Part shown: piece by piece, positions 7,991 to 17,319 of the stretch
How the letters are laid out: every line of letters begins with the position of its first letter
Position numbering within the stretch: the stretch's first letter is position 1
Source of the DNA: JAKOUY01 sp037045185
Lineage (GTDB): Bacteria > Actinomycetota > Acidimicrobiia > Acidimicrobiales > Ilumatobacteraceae
Direction: 5' to 3'
Length of the DNA stretch: 64,000 bases
Assembly: GCA_037045185.1 (NCBI GenBank)
Contig: JBAOHQ010000010.1
Span: 62,001 to 126,000, forward strand
Translations under genes and position numbers: made by a program
Notes under the pieces: generated by a model
Told to the model about the DNA's origin: nothing
Seen by the model: the letters and a program-made list of their open reading frames with translations, nothing else
Databases searched by the model: none

Positions 7991-9417
7991 CCGGCGTTGA
8001 CCGGGATTCGCCGGCGATGGGCAGGCTCGGCCAGCACCTCGCGGAGTTCGCCGCGGAGATGATGCGGCGCGGCGCCGGTCACCTCGACCGAGGCGTACGT
8101 CCCGGGACGCAGCGTCGACTCCGATCGGAAGTGGACCAGCTTGTTCTGGGCGGTGCGCGCCGACGTGATCGACGGGTCCTTCTTGCTGGGACCTTCCACC
8201 AGCACGTCCTCGACCCGGCCGATGCGGCCACGATGCTTGGCCAGCGCCGAACGCTCGACCACCACCCGCAAGCGTTGGAATCGCTCGGCGGTGGCGCCGG
8301 GGTCGACGAAGCGGTCGGAAAGCTCGGCGGCTTCGGTGCCCGGCCGCGGCGAGAACACGAACGTGTAGGCGTAGTCGAACTCGGCCGCGGCCGCCACGGC
8401 CGAGCGTCTCGGCGAAGTCGTCCTCCGTCTCCCCGGGGAAGCCGACGATGATGTCGGTGGACACGGCCAGATCGGGCGACGGTCCGCCGGGCCAGGTCCA
8501 GCCGCTCTAGGTACCGCTCGGCCCGTGTACCCGCGGTGCATCGCCGCCAGGATCCGATCGCTGCCGCGTTTGCAGCGGGTAGATGCAGGTGCGGGCAGAT
8601 CTCCGACGACCCGGCCATGGCGTCGAATGTCTCCGGGCGCATGTCCTTGGGGTGAGGGCTGGTGAATCGCACCCGGCGGATGCCCGGCACCGCCGCGGCC
8701 TCGGTGAGCAGGGAGGCGAACCACGGCCGCAGCGCGGCGCCGGGCTGGCCGTCGCGGCGGGCGGCCACGGCCAGGTCCCGGCCATAGCTGTTCACGTTCT
8801 GGCCGAGCAGGGTCACCTCGGTGACGCCCTGGTCGGCGAGGCCGCGGATCTCGCCGATGATGTCGCCGAACGGGGCGCGAGACCTCAGCGCCGCGCACCG
8901 CTGGCACGATGCAGAACGCGCAGGAGTTGTCACAGCCGATCTGAATCGTCACCCACGCGGTGTAGCCGAATGGTCGCGCCTGGCCGGCAGCGCACTGGGG
9001 AACAGCACGTGGTCGTCGATCACGGCCTCGTCGAAGATCTCCGTGACCGGCCCGTTCACCGTGGCGTGGTGGACCAGCTCCGCCGTGCGATGGACGTTGT
9101 GCGTGCCCAGCACGACGTCGACCCACGGGGCACGGGTGGCCACGAGGTCACGGTCCTTCTGGGCTGAGACACCCGGCGACGACGATCTGGCGGCCGTCAC
9201 GGCGGTCCTTTCCACGTCTTCAGGTGCCCAAGATTCCCGTACAGCTTGTTGTCGGCGTTCTCCCGGATGCAGCAGGTGTTGAGCACGACGACGTCGGCCT
9301 CGGACTCGTCACGTCGCCGGGGTCATCCCGTCGGCCTCCAGCAGCGCCGGCGATGCGCTCCGAGTCGTGCTCGTTCATCTGGCACCCGAAGGTGCGCACG
9401 ACGTAGCTGCGAGTCAC
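7987..9417 (-). CDS. miaB: tRNA-2-methylthio-N6-dimethylallyladenosine synthase MiaB (many frameshifts)
   Basis: Radical SAM enzyme that adds a methylthio group to i6A37. Fragments found in order along the strand: start VTRSYVVRTFGCQMNEHDSE; ADVVVLNTCCIRENADNK; QIVVAGCLAQ; GTHNVHR; the radical-SAM cluster IQIGCDNSCAFCIVP; TEVTLLGQNVNSYG; RVRFTSPHPKD; RILAAMHRGYT; STDIIVGFPGETEDDF; and a complete TRAM domain to RRIPVNAG. They lie in all three frames, with at least eight or nine shifts in 1.4 kb. Every conserved block is present, so this is best read as a poorly resolved intact gene. The start overlaps nothing; the stop overlaps miaA. Confidence 0.85.
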
Positions 9418-9451
9418 GCCGACCGAGGCTACCGCCCCAACCGACCAGCGA

Positions 9452-9874
9452 TCAGGTGGCCGGCGCCGCCCACTCGGGAGCGTACGGGTTGTGGGCGATC
9501 TCCCACAGGTGCCCGTCCACGTCGGCGACGTACCCCGAGTACCCGCCCCAATCCGCGACGTGGGCCGGCTTGACCACCGAACCGCCCGCATTGCGCCAGG
9601 CCTCGATGGCAGCGTCGACCAGGGCCGCGTCGGCCAGGTTGATCGCCAGGGTCACCGCGGCGAACCCGGTGGGCTGGTCGGGGACGCCGGCGTCTGCGGC
9701 GAGCGGTCCTCGGCCGAACAGACCGAGGACCACCGAACCGATCTGAAAGAAGCTGATCGAGTCGTCCGATCCATCGCGAGCGGCCCACCCGATCGACTCG
9801 TAGAACGCTCGGGCTCGGGCGACATCGGCGACGCCCAGGGTGACCACGCTGAGGTGAGCAGGGACGCCGCGCAT
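9452..9874 (-). CDS. VOC-superfamily (glyoxalase-fold) protein
   Basis: 140 residues from ATG 9874 (MRGVPAHLSVVTLG), 1 bp after the recA stop. It has the paired beta-alpha-beta-beta-beta modules of vicinal oxygen chelate proteins: LSVVTLGVADVARARAFYESIGW at the start and GYSGYVADVDGHLWEIAHNPY at the end. In glyoxalases and dioxygenases this fold binds a divalent metal using His/Glu; Glu of HLWEIAHNP is in the usual place. The substrate cannot be told. It is probably co-transcribed with recA. Confidence 0.8.
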   Translation of the reverse strand: MRGVPAHLSVVTLGVADVARARAFYESIGWAARDGSDDSISFFQIGSVVLGLFGRGPLAADAGVPDQPTGFAAVTLAINLADAALVDAAIEAWRNAGGSVVKPAHVADWGGYSGYVADVDGHLWEIAHNPYAPEWAAPAT

Positions 9875-9875
9875 C

Positions 9876-10931
<1,056 letters not shown>

Positions 10932-11117
10932 GCCCTTGTCTCTGCCTCGTTGCCATTCATGTGCTGGGGGCCGCAGCCCCGATCGGTTACCGGCACCGTA
11001 GAGACGGGGTGTCACAGAGTTGCCTGGGACCACCCGGTGAAGCGACCTCTCGGCCGAGCCAACGCCTCGACGGGACCGGTTGTTCGCCTGCCGCGAGCGA
11101 ACGACAGCAGTGTAGTT

Positions 11118-11133
11118 GCGAACAGTCGTTCGA
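11118..11133. promoter_or_regulatory. SOS box upstream of recA
   Basis: GCGAACAGTCGTTCGA, a perfect GAAC-N4-GTTC palindrome with the same N4 (AGTC) as the main operator at lexA. It lies between the corrected end of the DUF983 gene (11134) and recA. The distance to the recA start (~190 bp) implies a long leader or a promoter near the box. Confidence 0.8.
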
Positions 11134-11578
11134 TCAAGCACCATCGCCGGGCTGGGCCGCCACCGGCGCGGCCTCGCCGGCGGCCACGGCGCGTTGCGGC
11201 CTCGGCCAGCTCCACCACGCCGGGTCGGCGGGCGGCCAGGTCCACAGCCAGCCACACGGTGAACGTGAACGGGAACGCCACCACCGGAACGACCACGGCG
11301 ATGACCACGAGGGCGGCAACGATGGGAAGGACCGCGATCTCCGGCGCGGTCAGGATCAACCCGACGGCGAGTCCGGCGATCACCGCCAGGAAGGTGACGG
11401 CGATGTTCAGGGTCATCGGGCCGAGCTCGAACCCGGCCTCCCGCCGCCAGCGGATCCCGCACGTCTGGCAGCGATCACGCCGGCCCAGCCAGCGGTGGAT
11501 GAACGTCCTTCGGCTGGCGCACCACGGGCAGCGCAGGACGATGCCGCGGCGAAGCATCGTCCACAGCGTCGGCTGCAC
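11134..11578 (-). CDS. DUF983-type zinc-ribbon membrane protein (one frameshift)
   Basis: About 148 residues after correction. A four-cysteine ribbon at the N-terminus (CPWC...CQTC) is followed by GFELGPMTLN and two membrane helices (AVTFLAVIAGLAVGLIL and IVAALVVIAVVVPVVAFPF), the DUF983 layout. The uncorrected frame runs on through the recA SOS box to 11012. One extra base near 11205-11215 moves the end to ...APVAAQPGDGA and a stop at 11134, immediately before the SOS box, which is much more sensible. Function unknown; proteins of this family are often near respiratory genes, but not here. Confidence 0.65.
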
Positions 11579-11662
11579 GCCAGCAGTCTAGGAGGACGAA
11601 ATTCCGCGCACGACCCGGTGCGCAGCCAGACAAACGGGCTGCCGATCGGCAAGACTGCCCCC

Positions 11663-12471
11663 GTGCGCCGAACACTCGCCGGATTCCTCTTCGCGTTGTC
11701 GTACGCAGCGCTGTGCCTGGCTGCCGGCGGGTTCCTGTTGCAGCGCACCGTCTTCGACCCGGATCTCACCGCCGATGCCGCCGCCCCGGTGCTCCAGGAG
11801 CCGGCGATCCTCAAGGAGCTGACGAAGCGGATCGCCGCCGCCACCACCGCCGAGTTGGGCAAGAGCACCATCGAGATCGAGGCCTTGGTGAACTCCGTGG
11901 CGGCGAATGCCGAAGGCGCCAGGATCCTGTCCGACGTCTTCCGCGATGCCCACGCCCGCCTCATCGGCCAGCAGCGCGGGCCGGTGCAGATCACCGCCAC
12001 GCAGATGGTCCAGATCGTGCGTAGCGAGCGGGTCGGCGGCGTGGCGCCGTTGACCATCCCGGTACCGCGCGCGTCGCCGCGCTGGACATCACCCGGGCGA
12101 TCCTCAAGTGGGCCGTGCCATTGGCCGCCATCGCCGCGCTCGTCCTGTTCGGGCTCGGGCTGGCCGCTCATCCGGACCGGGCGTCGCTGGTGCGCAGCCT
12201 CGGCTTCGGGCTGATGGCCCTCGGCGCCGCTGTCACGGTGATGGGTTACATCCTGCCGCGCTTCGTCGTGCCCGCCGTGTCCAGCAGCGTGTGGGCCAAG
12301 GTGCCACCGATCCTCGCCGACGAGGAACGGTGGTTGGTCATCGGCGCAACGGTCGTGCTGGTCGCCGCTGGCGGGGCGCTGATCGTCTCGGCGGGGATGA
12401 TCAACCGCCAACGGCGGTGGTCGACTCCCATCAACACGTATCGCTACTCCGAAGAGCGGCGCTGGGGCTGA
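11663..12471 (+). CDS. Multi-pass membrane protein of unknown function (one frameshift)
   Basis: A first helix (LAGFLFALSYAALCLAAGGFLL) precedes a ~110-residue external domain (FDPDLTADAAAPVLQEPAILKEL...IGQQRGPVQITATQMVQIV). Two or three further helices follow in another frame (AAIAALVLFGLGLAAH, FGLMALGAAVTVMGYIL, VLVAAGGALIVSAG). The frame changes near 12060; here one missing base, not an extra one, fits. A shift is supported because the second half starts mid-domain without a good start codon. GTG 11663 is the most likely start. The layout recalls actinobacterial integral membrane proteins with an extracytoplasmic helical domain. Confidence 0.65.
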
Positions 12472-12475
12472 TCGG

Positions 12476-13849
12476 TCAGGCGAGCAACTCGGCGACGAAG
12501 TCGTCGAACACCTCGGCGTAGTGCATCGCCTCGGCCTCGGTGTGCATCACCGAGATCAGCCACTGCTCGTCCAGACCCGGCGGCAGCAGCACACCACGGT
12601 TGATGCCGTGCATCCACTGGGCAAAGGCCAGGTCGAAGTCGGTGGCCTTGTAGTCCCGGTAGTTCGTGATGGGTTGGGGCGACCAGGTGACGCAGCCCTT
12701 GGCGCCGAACTGCACCGTGTGCGCCGGCAACCCGTAGCGCTGGATGGTGGCGTTGCACGACGCCAGCAGACCGGCGTTCATGGCGATGGCTGCGTCGATG
12801 TTCTCGCGCGTGCACGCCTCGGTCAGCACGGCCTTCGCCGCCGCCATGCACAGCGGGTTGCCGTTGTAGGTGCCCAGGTGCAGGACGCGACCAGTGGTGA
12901 TCTCGTCCATGCACTCGCTGGTGCCGCCGAAGGCGCCGAGCGGCAGTCCCCCGCCGATGCTCTTGGCCAAGGCCACCATGTCGGGCTGCACGCCCAGCAC
13001 CGTGGTGGCCCCGCCGAAGCCGGCGGTGATGCCGGTCTTGACCTCGTCGAAGATCAGCTTGGTGCCGTGCGCGCGGGTGATCTCGCGGACGGCCTCGAGA
13101 TACCCGGGCTGGGGCAGGCAGATGCCGATGTTCTCCATCACTGGCTCGACGATGAAGCAGGCCACGTCGTTGCCGGCCAAGGCCCGCTCCAGCGCTGCGG
13201 CGTCGTTGTAGGGGATGACGATCGTGTCGGCCATGACGGCCTCGGTGATGCCCGCCGTCGCCGGGATCGGGGTGGGGTTGTCGGCTGGCCCGGCCCGATC
13301 GATCGGCGGCTTCATCGAGATCATCACTTCGTCGTGATGCCCGTGGTAGCCGCCTTCGACCTTGACGATCTTGTCCCGCCCGGTGACGCCGCGGCACACC
13401 CGGATGGCATCCATGGTGGCCTCGGTCCCCGAGTTGGTGAACCGCCACATCGGCAGGTGGTAGCGCTCACCGAGCAGCTCGGCGACCTCGGCGTTCAGCT
13501 CGCACGGTGTGACGTACAGGGTGCCGTTGTCCATCTGGGTCTCGATCGCCCGGCGGACCGCCGGGTGGCAGTGGCCGCTGAACAGCGCCCCGAAGCCCAT
13601 GTCGAAGTCGATGTAGCGGTTGCCGTCGACGTCCTCCATCCAGGCGTCCTGGGCACGGCGGACGACGATCGGGTGCGGGTCGTAGGCCTGGAAGCTGGAG
13701 GGCACGCCGAGCGGCATGACCTTGCGGGCCCGGTCGGTGGCTCGCTGCGAGCTGGCGGTGCGCTCGATGTAGACCCCCAACTCGCGAGTGGTGATCTGTT
13801 TGGCTCGATCGACGAGCTGGCGGTGGTCAAAGGATTCCATCGTCTTCAT
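12476..13849 (-). CDS. Class III PLP aminotransferase, glutamate-1-semialdehyde aminomutase-like
   Basis: 457 residues from ATG 13849 (MKTMESFDHRQ), preceded by GGAGAA. Seen: YIDFDMGFGALFSGHCHP, FTNSGTEATMDAIR, GGYHGHHDEV, LIFDEVKTG and the PLP lysine in ALAKSIGGGLPLGAFGG. The GSA-aminomutase group to which it is closest converts glutamate-1-semialdehyde to 5-aminolevulinate. However, it is longer than typical HemL, has KTG in place of the usual MTGFR, and has no haem genes nearby, so a different amino donor or substrate is possible. I leave the gene symbol empty. Confidence 0.8.
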   Translation of the reverse strand: MKTMESFDHRQLVDRAKQITTRELGVYIERTASSQRATDRARKVMPLGVPSSFQAYDPHPIVVRRAQDAWMEDVDGNRYIDFDMGFGALFSGHCHPAVRRAIETQMDNGTLYVTPCELNAEVAELLGERYHLPMWRFTNSGTEATMDAIRVCRGVTGRDKIVKVEGGYHGHHDEVMISMKPPIDRAGPADNPTPIPATAGITEAVMADTIVIPYNDAAALERALAGNDVACFIVEPVMENIGICLPQPGYLEAVREITRAHGTKLIFDEVKTGITAGFGGATTVLGVQPDMVALAKSIGGGLPLGAFGGTSECMDEITTGRVLHLGTYNGNPLCMAAAKAVLTEACTRENIDAAIAMNAGLLASCNATIQRYGLPAHTVQFGAKGCVTWSPQPITNYRDYKATDFDLAFAQWMHGINRGVLLPPGLDEQWLISVMHTEAEAMHYAEVFDDFVAELLA

Positions 13850-14000
13850 GGGTGTTCTCCGGTGGATTTCGTTGCCGACCAGTCTACTCGCCACGGATTA
13901 CCGTGTTGACATGGTGGTCGGTTGGGTCTCCGGCGAGTGCCCACCCGCTCAATTGGCGTGTGGAACTGCCGGTGCCTTGTGGCAAACTAGTCGTCCCCAT

Positions 14001-14077
14001 GGTGGCCGTAGCTCAGTTGGTAGAGCGTCAGTTTGTGGTACTGAATGTCGCGGGTTCGAGCCCCGTCGGTCACCCCA
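14001..14077 (+). tRNA. tRNA-His (GTG)
   Basis: Cloverleaf with acceptor GTGGCCG (14002-14008) pairing with CGGTCAC (14067-14073). The anticodon loop TTGTGGT gives GTG, histidine. The extra G at 14001 opposite discriminator C at 14074 is the hallmark of tRNA-His. CCA follows directly at 14075-14077 and is therefore encoded. Confidence 0.95.
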
Positions 14078-14141
14078 GTCAGCAGCGTAGGCGGCGGATG
14101 CCCGGTGATCGGCTCCGCCCCCTACACTGGCCGACCAGGTT

Positions 14142-14213
14142 GCGCCTCTAGCTCAACGGCAGAGCAACGGACTCTTAATCCGCAGGTTCAGGGTTCGAAA
14201 CCCTGGGGGCGCA
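14142..14213 (+). tRNA. tRNA-Lys (CTT)
   Basis: 72 nt: acceptor GCGCCTC pairs with GGGGCGC, the anticodon loop CTCTTAA gives CTT (Lys), and the T stem is CAGGG/CCCTG. Its 3' half is duplicated at 17084, marking it as the attachment site of the island that follows. It remains intact. Confidence 0.95.
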
Positions 14214-14250
14214 CAGAGCAGGAGCAGGTCAGAGCCACATTCTGACCTGC
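14170..14250 (+). repeat. attL-type direct repeat: tRNA-Lys 3' half plus terminator
   Basis: Matches 17084-17166. The core is 38 identical bases (14179-14216 and 17093-17130); one mismatch separates eight further matching bases upstream, and similarity continues with several differences through the terminator stem. This is the expected trace of site-specific integration into a tRNA 3' end. Confidence 0.9.
14224..14250 (+). terminator. Intrinsic terminator after tRNA-Lys
   Basis: A perfect 10-bp stem, GCAGGTCAGA with TCTGACCTGC around a 7-base loop, followed by a T-containing run (gccttgctttt). Confidence 0.75.
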
Positions 14251-14294
14251 GCCTTGCTTTTCGGGACTACCGTCGGGCCGCGAATCTGCCGCGA

Positions 14295-14520
14295 ATGATG
14301 GTTCCCATGGGCACGATGCGTGAGCGCACTCCGGGTACCTGGGAGCTGGTCGTGTCGGCGGGCCTCGACCCGACGACCGGTCGCTACCGACGCGAGATCC
14401 GCCGGATCAAGACCACGTCGAAGCGCGAGGCGAAGGCAGCACTCGCCGAGCTGGAGACCGCCGTGGCGGCCGGCCGGGTGTCGTCGGACGACCCGACGCT
14501 GGGCCAGCTGCTGGAGCGAT
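14295..14520 (+). pseudogene. Tyrosine-recombinase integrase, N-terminal remnant
   Basis: About 75 residues (MRERTPGTWELVVSAGLDP...RYRREIR..KTTSKREAKAALAELETAVAAGRV...DDPTLGQLLE) match the arm-binding N-terminus of actinobacterial phage/island integrases. Similarity stops at about 14520. The frame stays open to 14984 but reads unrelated sequence and then the DUF433 gene. No core-binding or catalytic domain (R...H-x-x-R...Y) is found in any frame up to 17.1 kb. Its place just inside the tRNA-proximal repeat is where integrases of such islands normally lie. Truncation by deletion is likely. Confidence 0.8.
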
Positions 14521-14744
14521 CTGCGGCGATGCTACCCGCTGTGTCGATCGGTGTTGCCCTGTGTTGCCCTCTGCCAACGGGATTTCACCGCCATCCATTG
14601 GCAGATCCATTGGCAAGGCGGGTCCTCCACGCTGGCCGCAACGCCGTCGACCTGGTTCACCATCCGGGTGATCATCTGTGCATGAACCCCCCGCCCGTGC
14701 GTCGTCGCTCACTCGGCAGGCCGCTGATGCGGCAGACTGGGGAC

Positions 14745-14984
14745 ATGACAGCGGACGCACTCGCCCTCATCTCGGTCGATCCACTGGTGTGTCACGGCCA
14801 GGCATGCCTGAAGGGGACGCGCATTCCGGTCAGCATCGTGCTCGATTGCCTCTCCGACGGGATGACGGCGGAGCAGATCCTCGAGCAGTACCCGTCGCTC
14901 TCGGTTGCATCCATCCGGGCAGCAGCCGCCTACGGCGCCGAACTGGCGCGTGAGGAACTCCTCCCGCTCACGGGTGATCGTTGA
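14745..14984 (+). CDS. DUF433 antitoxin
   Basis: 79 residues from ATG 14745 (MTADALALISVDPLVCHGQ). The DUF433 signature is clear: CHGQACLKGTRIPVSIVLDCLSDGMTAEQILEQYPSLSVASIRAAAAYGAEL, a small winged-helix-like DNA-binding domain. The stop overlaps the start of the next gene (TTGA), the usual coupling of antitoxin to toxin. In the family DUF433 partners with DUF5615 or PIN-like toxins. It is not visible whether this pair is active. Confidence 0.88.
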   Translation: MTADALALISVDPLVCHGQACLKGTRIPVSIVLDCLSDGMTAEQILEQYPSLSVASIRAAAAYGAELAREELLPLTGDR

Positions 14985-15346
14985 AGATCAAGCTCGACGA
15001 GAACATCCCGGGCGCGGTGGCCGGCGTGCTTCGTTCCCGCGGTCACAACGTCGACACCGTGCTCGAGGAATCGCTGGGCGGTCGCGACGACCCCACAGTG
15101 CTGGGCGCGGCCATGGACGAAGGGCGACTGCTACTCACCCTAGATCGCGGCTTCGGCGACGTGCGCGCCTACGCGCCGGGAACGCACCCGGGAATCATCG
15201 TGTTGAGGCCAGATGACCAGCGTGTGCCGACCGTGGTCGCCATGGTGGAGATGATCGTGGACCACCACGATGTCGACGAACTCGCCGGTTGCATCACCGT
15301 CGTTCAGCGCAACGTGTTGCGAGTGCGTCGCCCCAACGCGAGATGA
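14981..15346 (+). CDS. DUF5615 PIN-like toxin
   Basis: 121 residues from TTG 14981, overlapping the antitoxin stop. The N-terminal KIKLDENIPGAVAGVLRSRGHNV and central LLLTLDRGFGD are the conserved acidic blocks of the DUF5615 PIN-like fold (Asp of LDEN; Asp of LDRGFGD). PIN-like toxins of VapC type are RNases; activity here is inferred. The TTG start is the only one that fits the coupling and the first conserved residues. Confidence 0.88.
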   Translation: MKIKLDENIPGAVAGVLRSRGHNVDTVLEESLGGRDDPTVLGAAMDEGRLLLTLDRGFGDVRAYAPGTHPGIIVLRPDDQRVPTVVAMVEMIVDHHDVDELAGCITVVQRNVLRVRRPNAR

Positions 15347-15382
15347 CGGAGTTCATTCGTAGATAGCTCGAACAGCTCGCGG

Positions 15383-15559
15383 TCACTGAGCCCTCGGCTC
15401 GGTTCCGCCGATGTGGTCGTCGAAACGCGCACGCACTCGAGCAAGGAACGCCGGGGGCACGTCAGCGAGATCGCGAACGATCGCGGCAGCAAAGATCGCA
15501 TCCTGTTCAGCCGGCGAAAGTCGCTCGAATTCCGCTGCAGTCCAGACCCTCTGTGCCAC
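15383..15559 (-). CDS. Small acidic/helical protein, possible antitoxin-like
   Basis: About 58 residues from GTG 15559: VAQRVWTAAEFERLSPAEQDAIF..IVRDLADVPPAFLARVRARFDDHI. I recall similar small proteins in actinobacteria, beside other small genes, but know no assigned function. The open frame extends further upstream to 15670 without recognisable sequence. It lies inside the island. Function unknown. Confidence 0.5.
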   Translation of the reverse strand: MAQRVWTAAEFERLSPAEQDAIFAAAIVRDLADVPPAFLARVRARFDDHIGGTEPRAQ

Positions 15560-15688
15560 GCCAGCGAGCGTAGCCAGGTCGGCGGTTCGCCAATGACGCA
15601 CTCGCCGAGATTGGCACTGCTGCCCGGGCATAGCGGCAGTTCTGGTCGGGTCAACAGGGTCGGCGAACATCGCTCAGCAGAAGCCTGT

Positions 15689-15946
15689 TCACGCGGCACA
15701 CCACCGGCACGCCCGGGTGCAGCCGGAACCTGTGTCGGCCCCGTCGATCGTCGTCGACCCAGCACCCTCAAAGTCGTCGATCGGTGCGAAGGCGTACTGG
15801 CAGTAGCGCTGTCCGTCAAGTAGGCGATACCCGGCAAGGTCGAAGGCGAGAATCCCGAGGAGCACGACGCCGAAGCCAGCGAGAATCGACGTGAGGATTG
15901 GCCGGGCACGGCGATCTCGGCCTTGCGACTCCTGGGCCAACGACAT
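15689..15946 (-). CDS. Small single-helix membrane protein
   Basis: About 85 residues from ATG 15946 (MSLAQESQGRDRRAR). A basic start is followed by one membrane helix (ILTSILAGFGVVLLGILAFDLAGY) and a ~45-residue tail containing three to four cysteines (QRYCQY...GCTRACRWC). No family recognised. Island gene. Confidence 0.45.
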   Translation of the reverse strand: MSLAQESQGRDRRARPILTSILAGFGVVLLGILAFDLAGYRLLDGQRYCQYAFAPIDDFEGAGSTTIDGADTGSGCTRACRWCAA

Positions 15947-16082
15947 CGGAGCAGATTGGCCGGAGCTGACGCCCAGCGCAAGGCACGACACCGCTCAGAG
16001 CGGCAGCTGTGCGCTACCGGCGACGGAGATCCTCGCGGTGGACGGCTGCGATGTCACGCGCCTATCGGCAGCTCTGCTCGCG

Positions 16083-16496
16083 TCACGCGTTGAGAGCGGC
16101 GAGAAAGGGCGAGATCTGGTAACTGCGATTCTTGTGTACCCGAAACCGGTGCAACTCTCCATCCAGTGTCAGGTCCAGTTTTCGCCAGACCTTGTTCGCA
16201 CTGCTCGACGCTCCTCTACATCCGTCGCCCAAGGGAACAGCGGCGAGCAGCCTGCCAGGGCGCCCGCGAAGAAACGTGAGCCTCAGCGTTAACAGGCGTC
16301 GGTCCGTGGCGACCAGGCTGCAGTCATAGCTCAATATCGCTGCTCCCATCGGAGACGCCGCACCAAGGTACGGACGCCGACGAGCCTGCGAGACCACTGC
16401 TACCACTCGCTCGTCGGCTTCAAGCGAGCCCGCAATGCTCTCAATGGCTCGAGCGGTGAACACCGCGTCTCGCTCCGATTTCGCTGCCAATGGCAC
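16083..16496 (-). CDS. Hypothetical protein, possible bacterial PH-like domain
   Basis: About 137 residues from GTG 16496; a TTG at 16556, just past the stop of the upstream gene, is an alternative start. The centre (ADERVVAVVSQARR...YDCSLVATDRRLLTLRLTFLRGRPGRLLAAVPLGD) resembles bacterial PH-like proteins, in which VVATDRRLL is a common strand-turn. This resemblance is weak. Base composition is lower in GC than outside the island. Confidence 0.5.
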   Translation of the reverse strand: MPLAAKSERDAVFTARAIESIAGSLEADERVVAVVSQARRRPYLGAASPMGAAILSYDCSLVATDRRLLTLRLTFLRGRPGRLLAAVPLGDGCRGASSSANKVWRKLDLTLDGELHRFRVHKNRSYQISPFLAALNA

Positions 16497-16560
16497 CTCT
16501 CGCTGAGCTACAGGACCCGAGCAGATTGCCCGATATGGCGCTGGGTGTCCAGTCAAGAAC

Positions 16561-16791
16561 TCAGCCGTCGAGGGCGGCGATCGCGTCGTCGAGATCTAGG
16601 TAGCCCGCCGTCGCCCACCACAGGTGGTCCTCGGGGTGGATCCCGTCATGGTTGTTCTCACGTCGCCAATCGCGGTCGTAGAACTGCGCTTTCACCGTTG
16701 CGAGGTGAGCTCGGCTGACGGCCCGCTCGACCGTCAACTGACGAGCCAGCTCCTCCAGGCTTCCCGGCTCCTCGACCGTGTCGCTGGCCAC
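16561..16791 (-). CDS. Hypothetical protein
   Basis: About 76 residues from GTG 16791. The protein-like part is SLEELARQLTVERAVSRAHLATVKAQFYDRDWRRENNHDGIHPEDHLWWATAGYLDLDDAIAALDG-type sequence with normal codon bias. Further upstream the same frame is Arg/Pro-rich and looks non-coding, so the true start is uncertain. No family recognised. It ends 4-64 bp before the next island gene, depending on that gene's start. Confidence 0.45.
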   Translation of the reverse strand: MASDTVEEPGSLEELARQLTVERAVSRAHLATVKAQFYDRDWRRENNHDGIHPEDHLWWATAGYLDLDDAIAALDG

Positions 16792-17319
16792 CGGAACACT
16801 CGCGAGAGCGCAGAGTACGGCCTCGTCGCGGCCGTGCCCGGGTCTCCAGAATCGGACGGCACGGCTGATCAGGTGCCCGCGGCCAGGAGGGAGTCGACGC
16901 GGGCGGCGTCGAGCCGCGTCCGACCTCGCGAACTCGGGCACACGCAATCCGCAGGGATTGCCGCGAATTCTGCCGCGAAACGCGACGACACACGGCAACA
17001 CCAGCGGTACCCTCACGACAACGGCACCTGCACTGAGCAGGTCGAACAACACAAGGCAGCACCAGCCAACACGACGTGAAGCCGACTCTTAGTCCGCAGG
17101 TTCAGGGTTCGAAACCCTGGGGGCGCACAGACAGCGAGCAGGTCGGAACCACGTTCTGACCTGCTCGTTGCCGTTCGCGCTGGAGGTCTACGAACTCGAC
17201 CGCATCGACTTCGCCGAGCCCTCCATCGGGTCGGCACCATCGAACGCATCGAGGCACCCGCGGCATGACCCGCTGAGCCGGGTTGCCGGTAGCGGTGGGC
17301 GCCCTGGCAAGCTGGGCGA
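16792..17319. other. Gene-free right end of the island and attR
   Basis: No convincing gene. Contents: a stretch with repeated CCGCGAA words (about 16968-16982) like that just before the integrase remnant (14278-14295), the tRNA-Lys 3' repeat (17084-17130), a terminator-like hairpin (17136-17166), and the promoter region of the MaoC-like gene. Confidence 0.6.
17084..17166 (+). repeat. attR-type repeat of the tRNA-Lys 3' half with terminator hairpin
   Basis: Displaced copy of 14170-14250. It lacks the 5' half of the tRNA, so it is not a functional gene. The hairpin arms at 17136-17144 and 17158-17166 (GAGCAGGTC/GACCTGCTC), with inner GAAC/GTTC, differ from those at the intact tRNA but still pair. 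Confidence 0.9.

Larger units (their letters stand above)
14170..17130. mobile_element. Small tRNA-Lys genomic island, apparently immobile
   Basis: About 2.9 kb between duplicated tRNA-Lys 3' ends. Next to the tRNA is an integrase remnant on the plus strand, then a DUF433/DUF5615 toxin-antitoxin pair, then four small minus-strand genes of unknown function. Parts of it (for example 16100-16350) are visibly less GC-rich than the flanks. No excisionase, replication or structural genes are seen, and the integrase lacks its catalytic domain, so the element is probably fixed. The boundaries come directly from the repeats; its mobile origin is inferred. Confidence 0.85.

Noticed and set aside
12476..13849. 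Definite HemL (glutamate-1-semialdehyde aminomutase)
   Set aside because: Class III fold is certain, but length, the FDEVKTG variant and lack of haem neighbours leave the substrate open.
14170..17130. Prophage
   Set aside because: Too small; no capsid, tail, terminase, lysis or phage repressor genes.
17084..17130. Second tRNA-Lys gene
   Set aside because: Only the anticodon stem and 3' half are present; there is no D arm or 5' acceptor strand.
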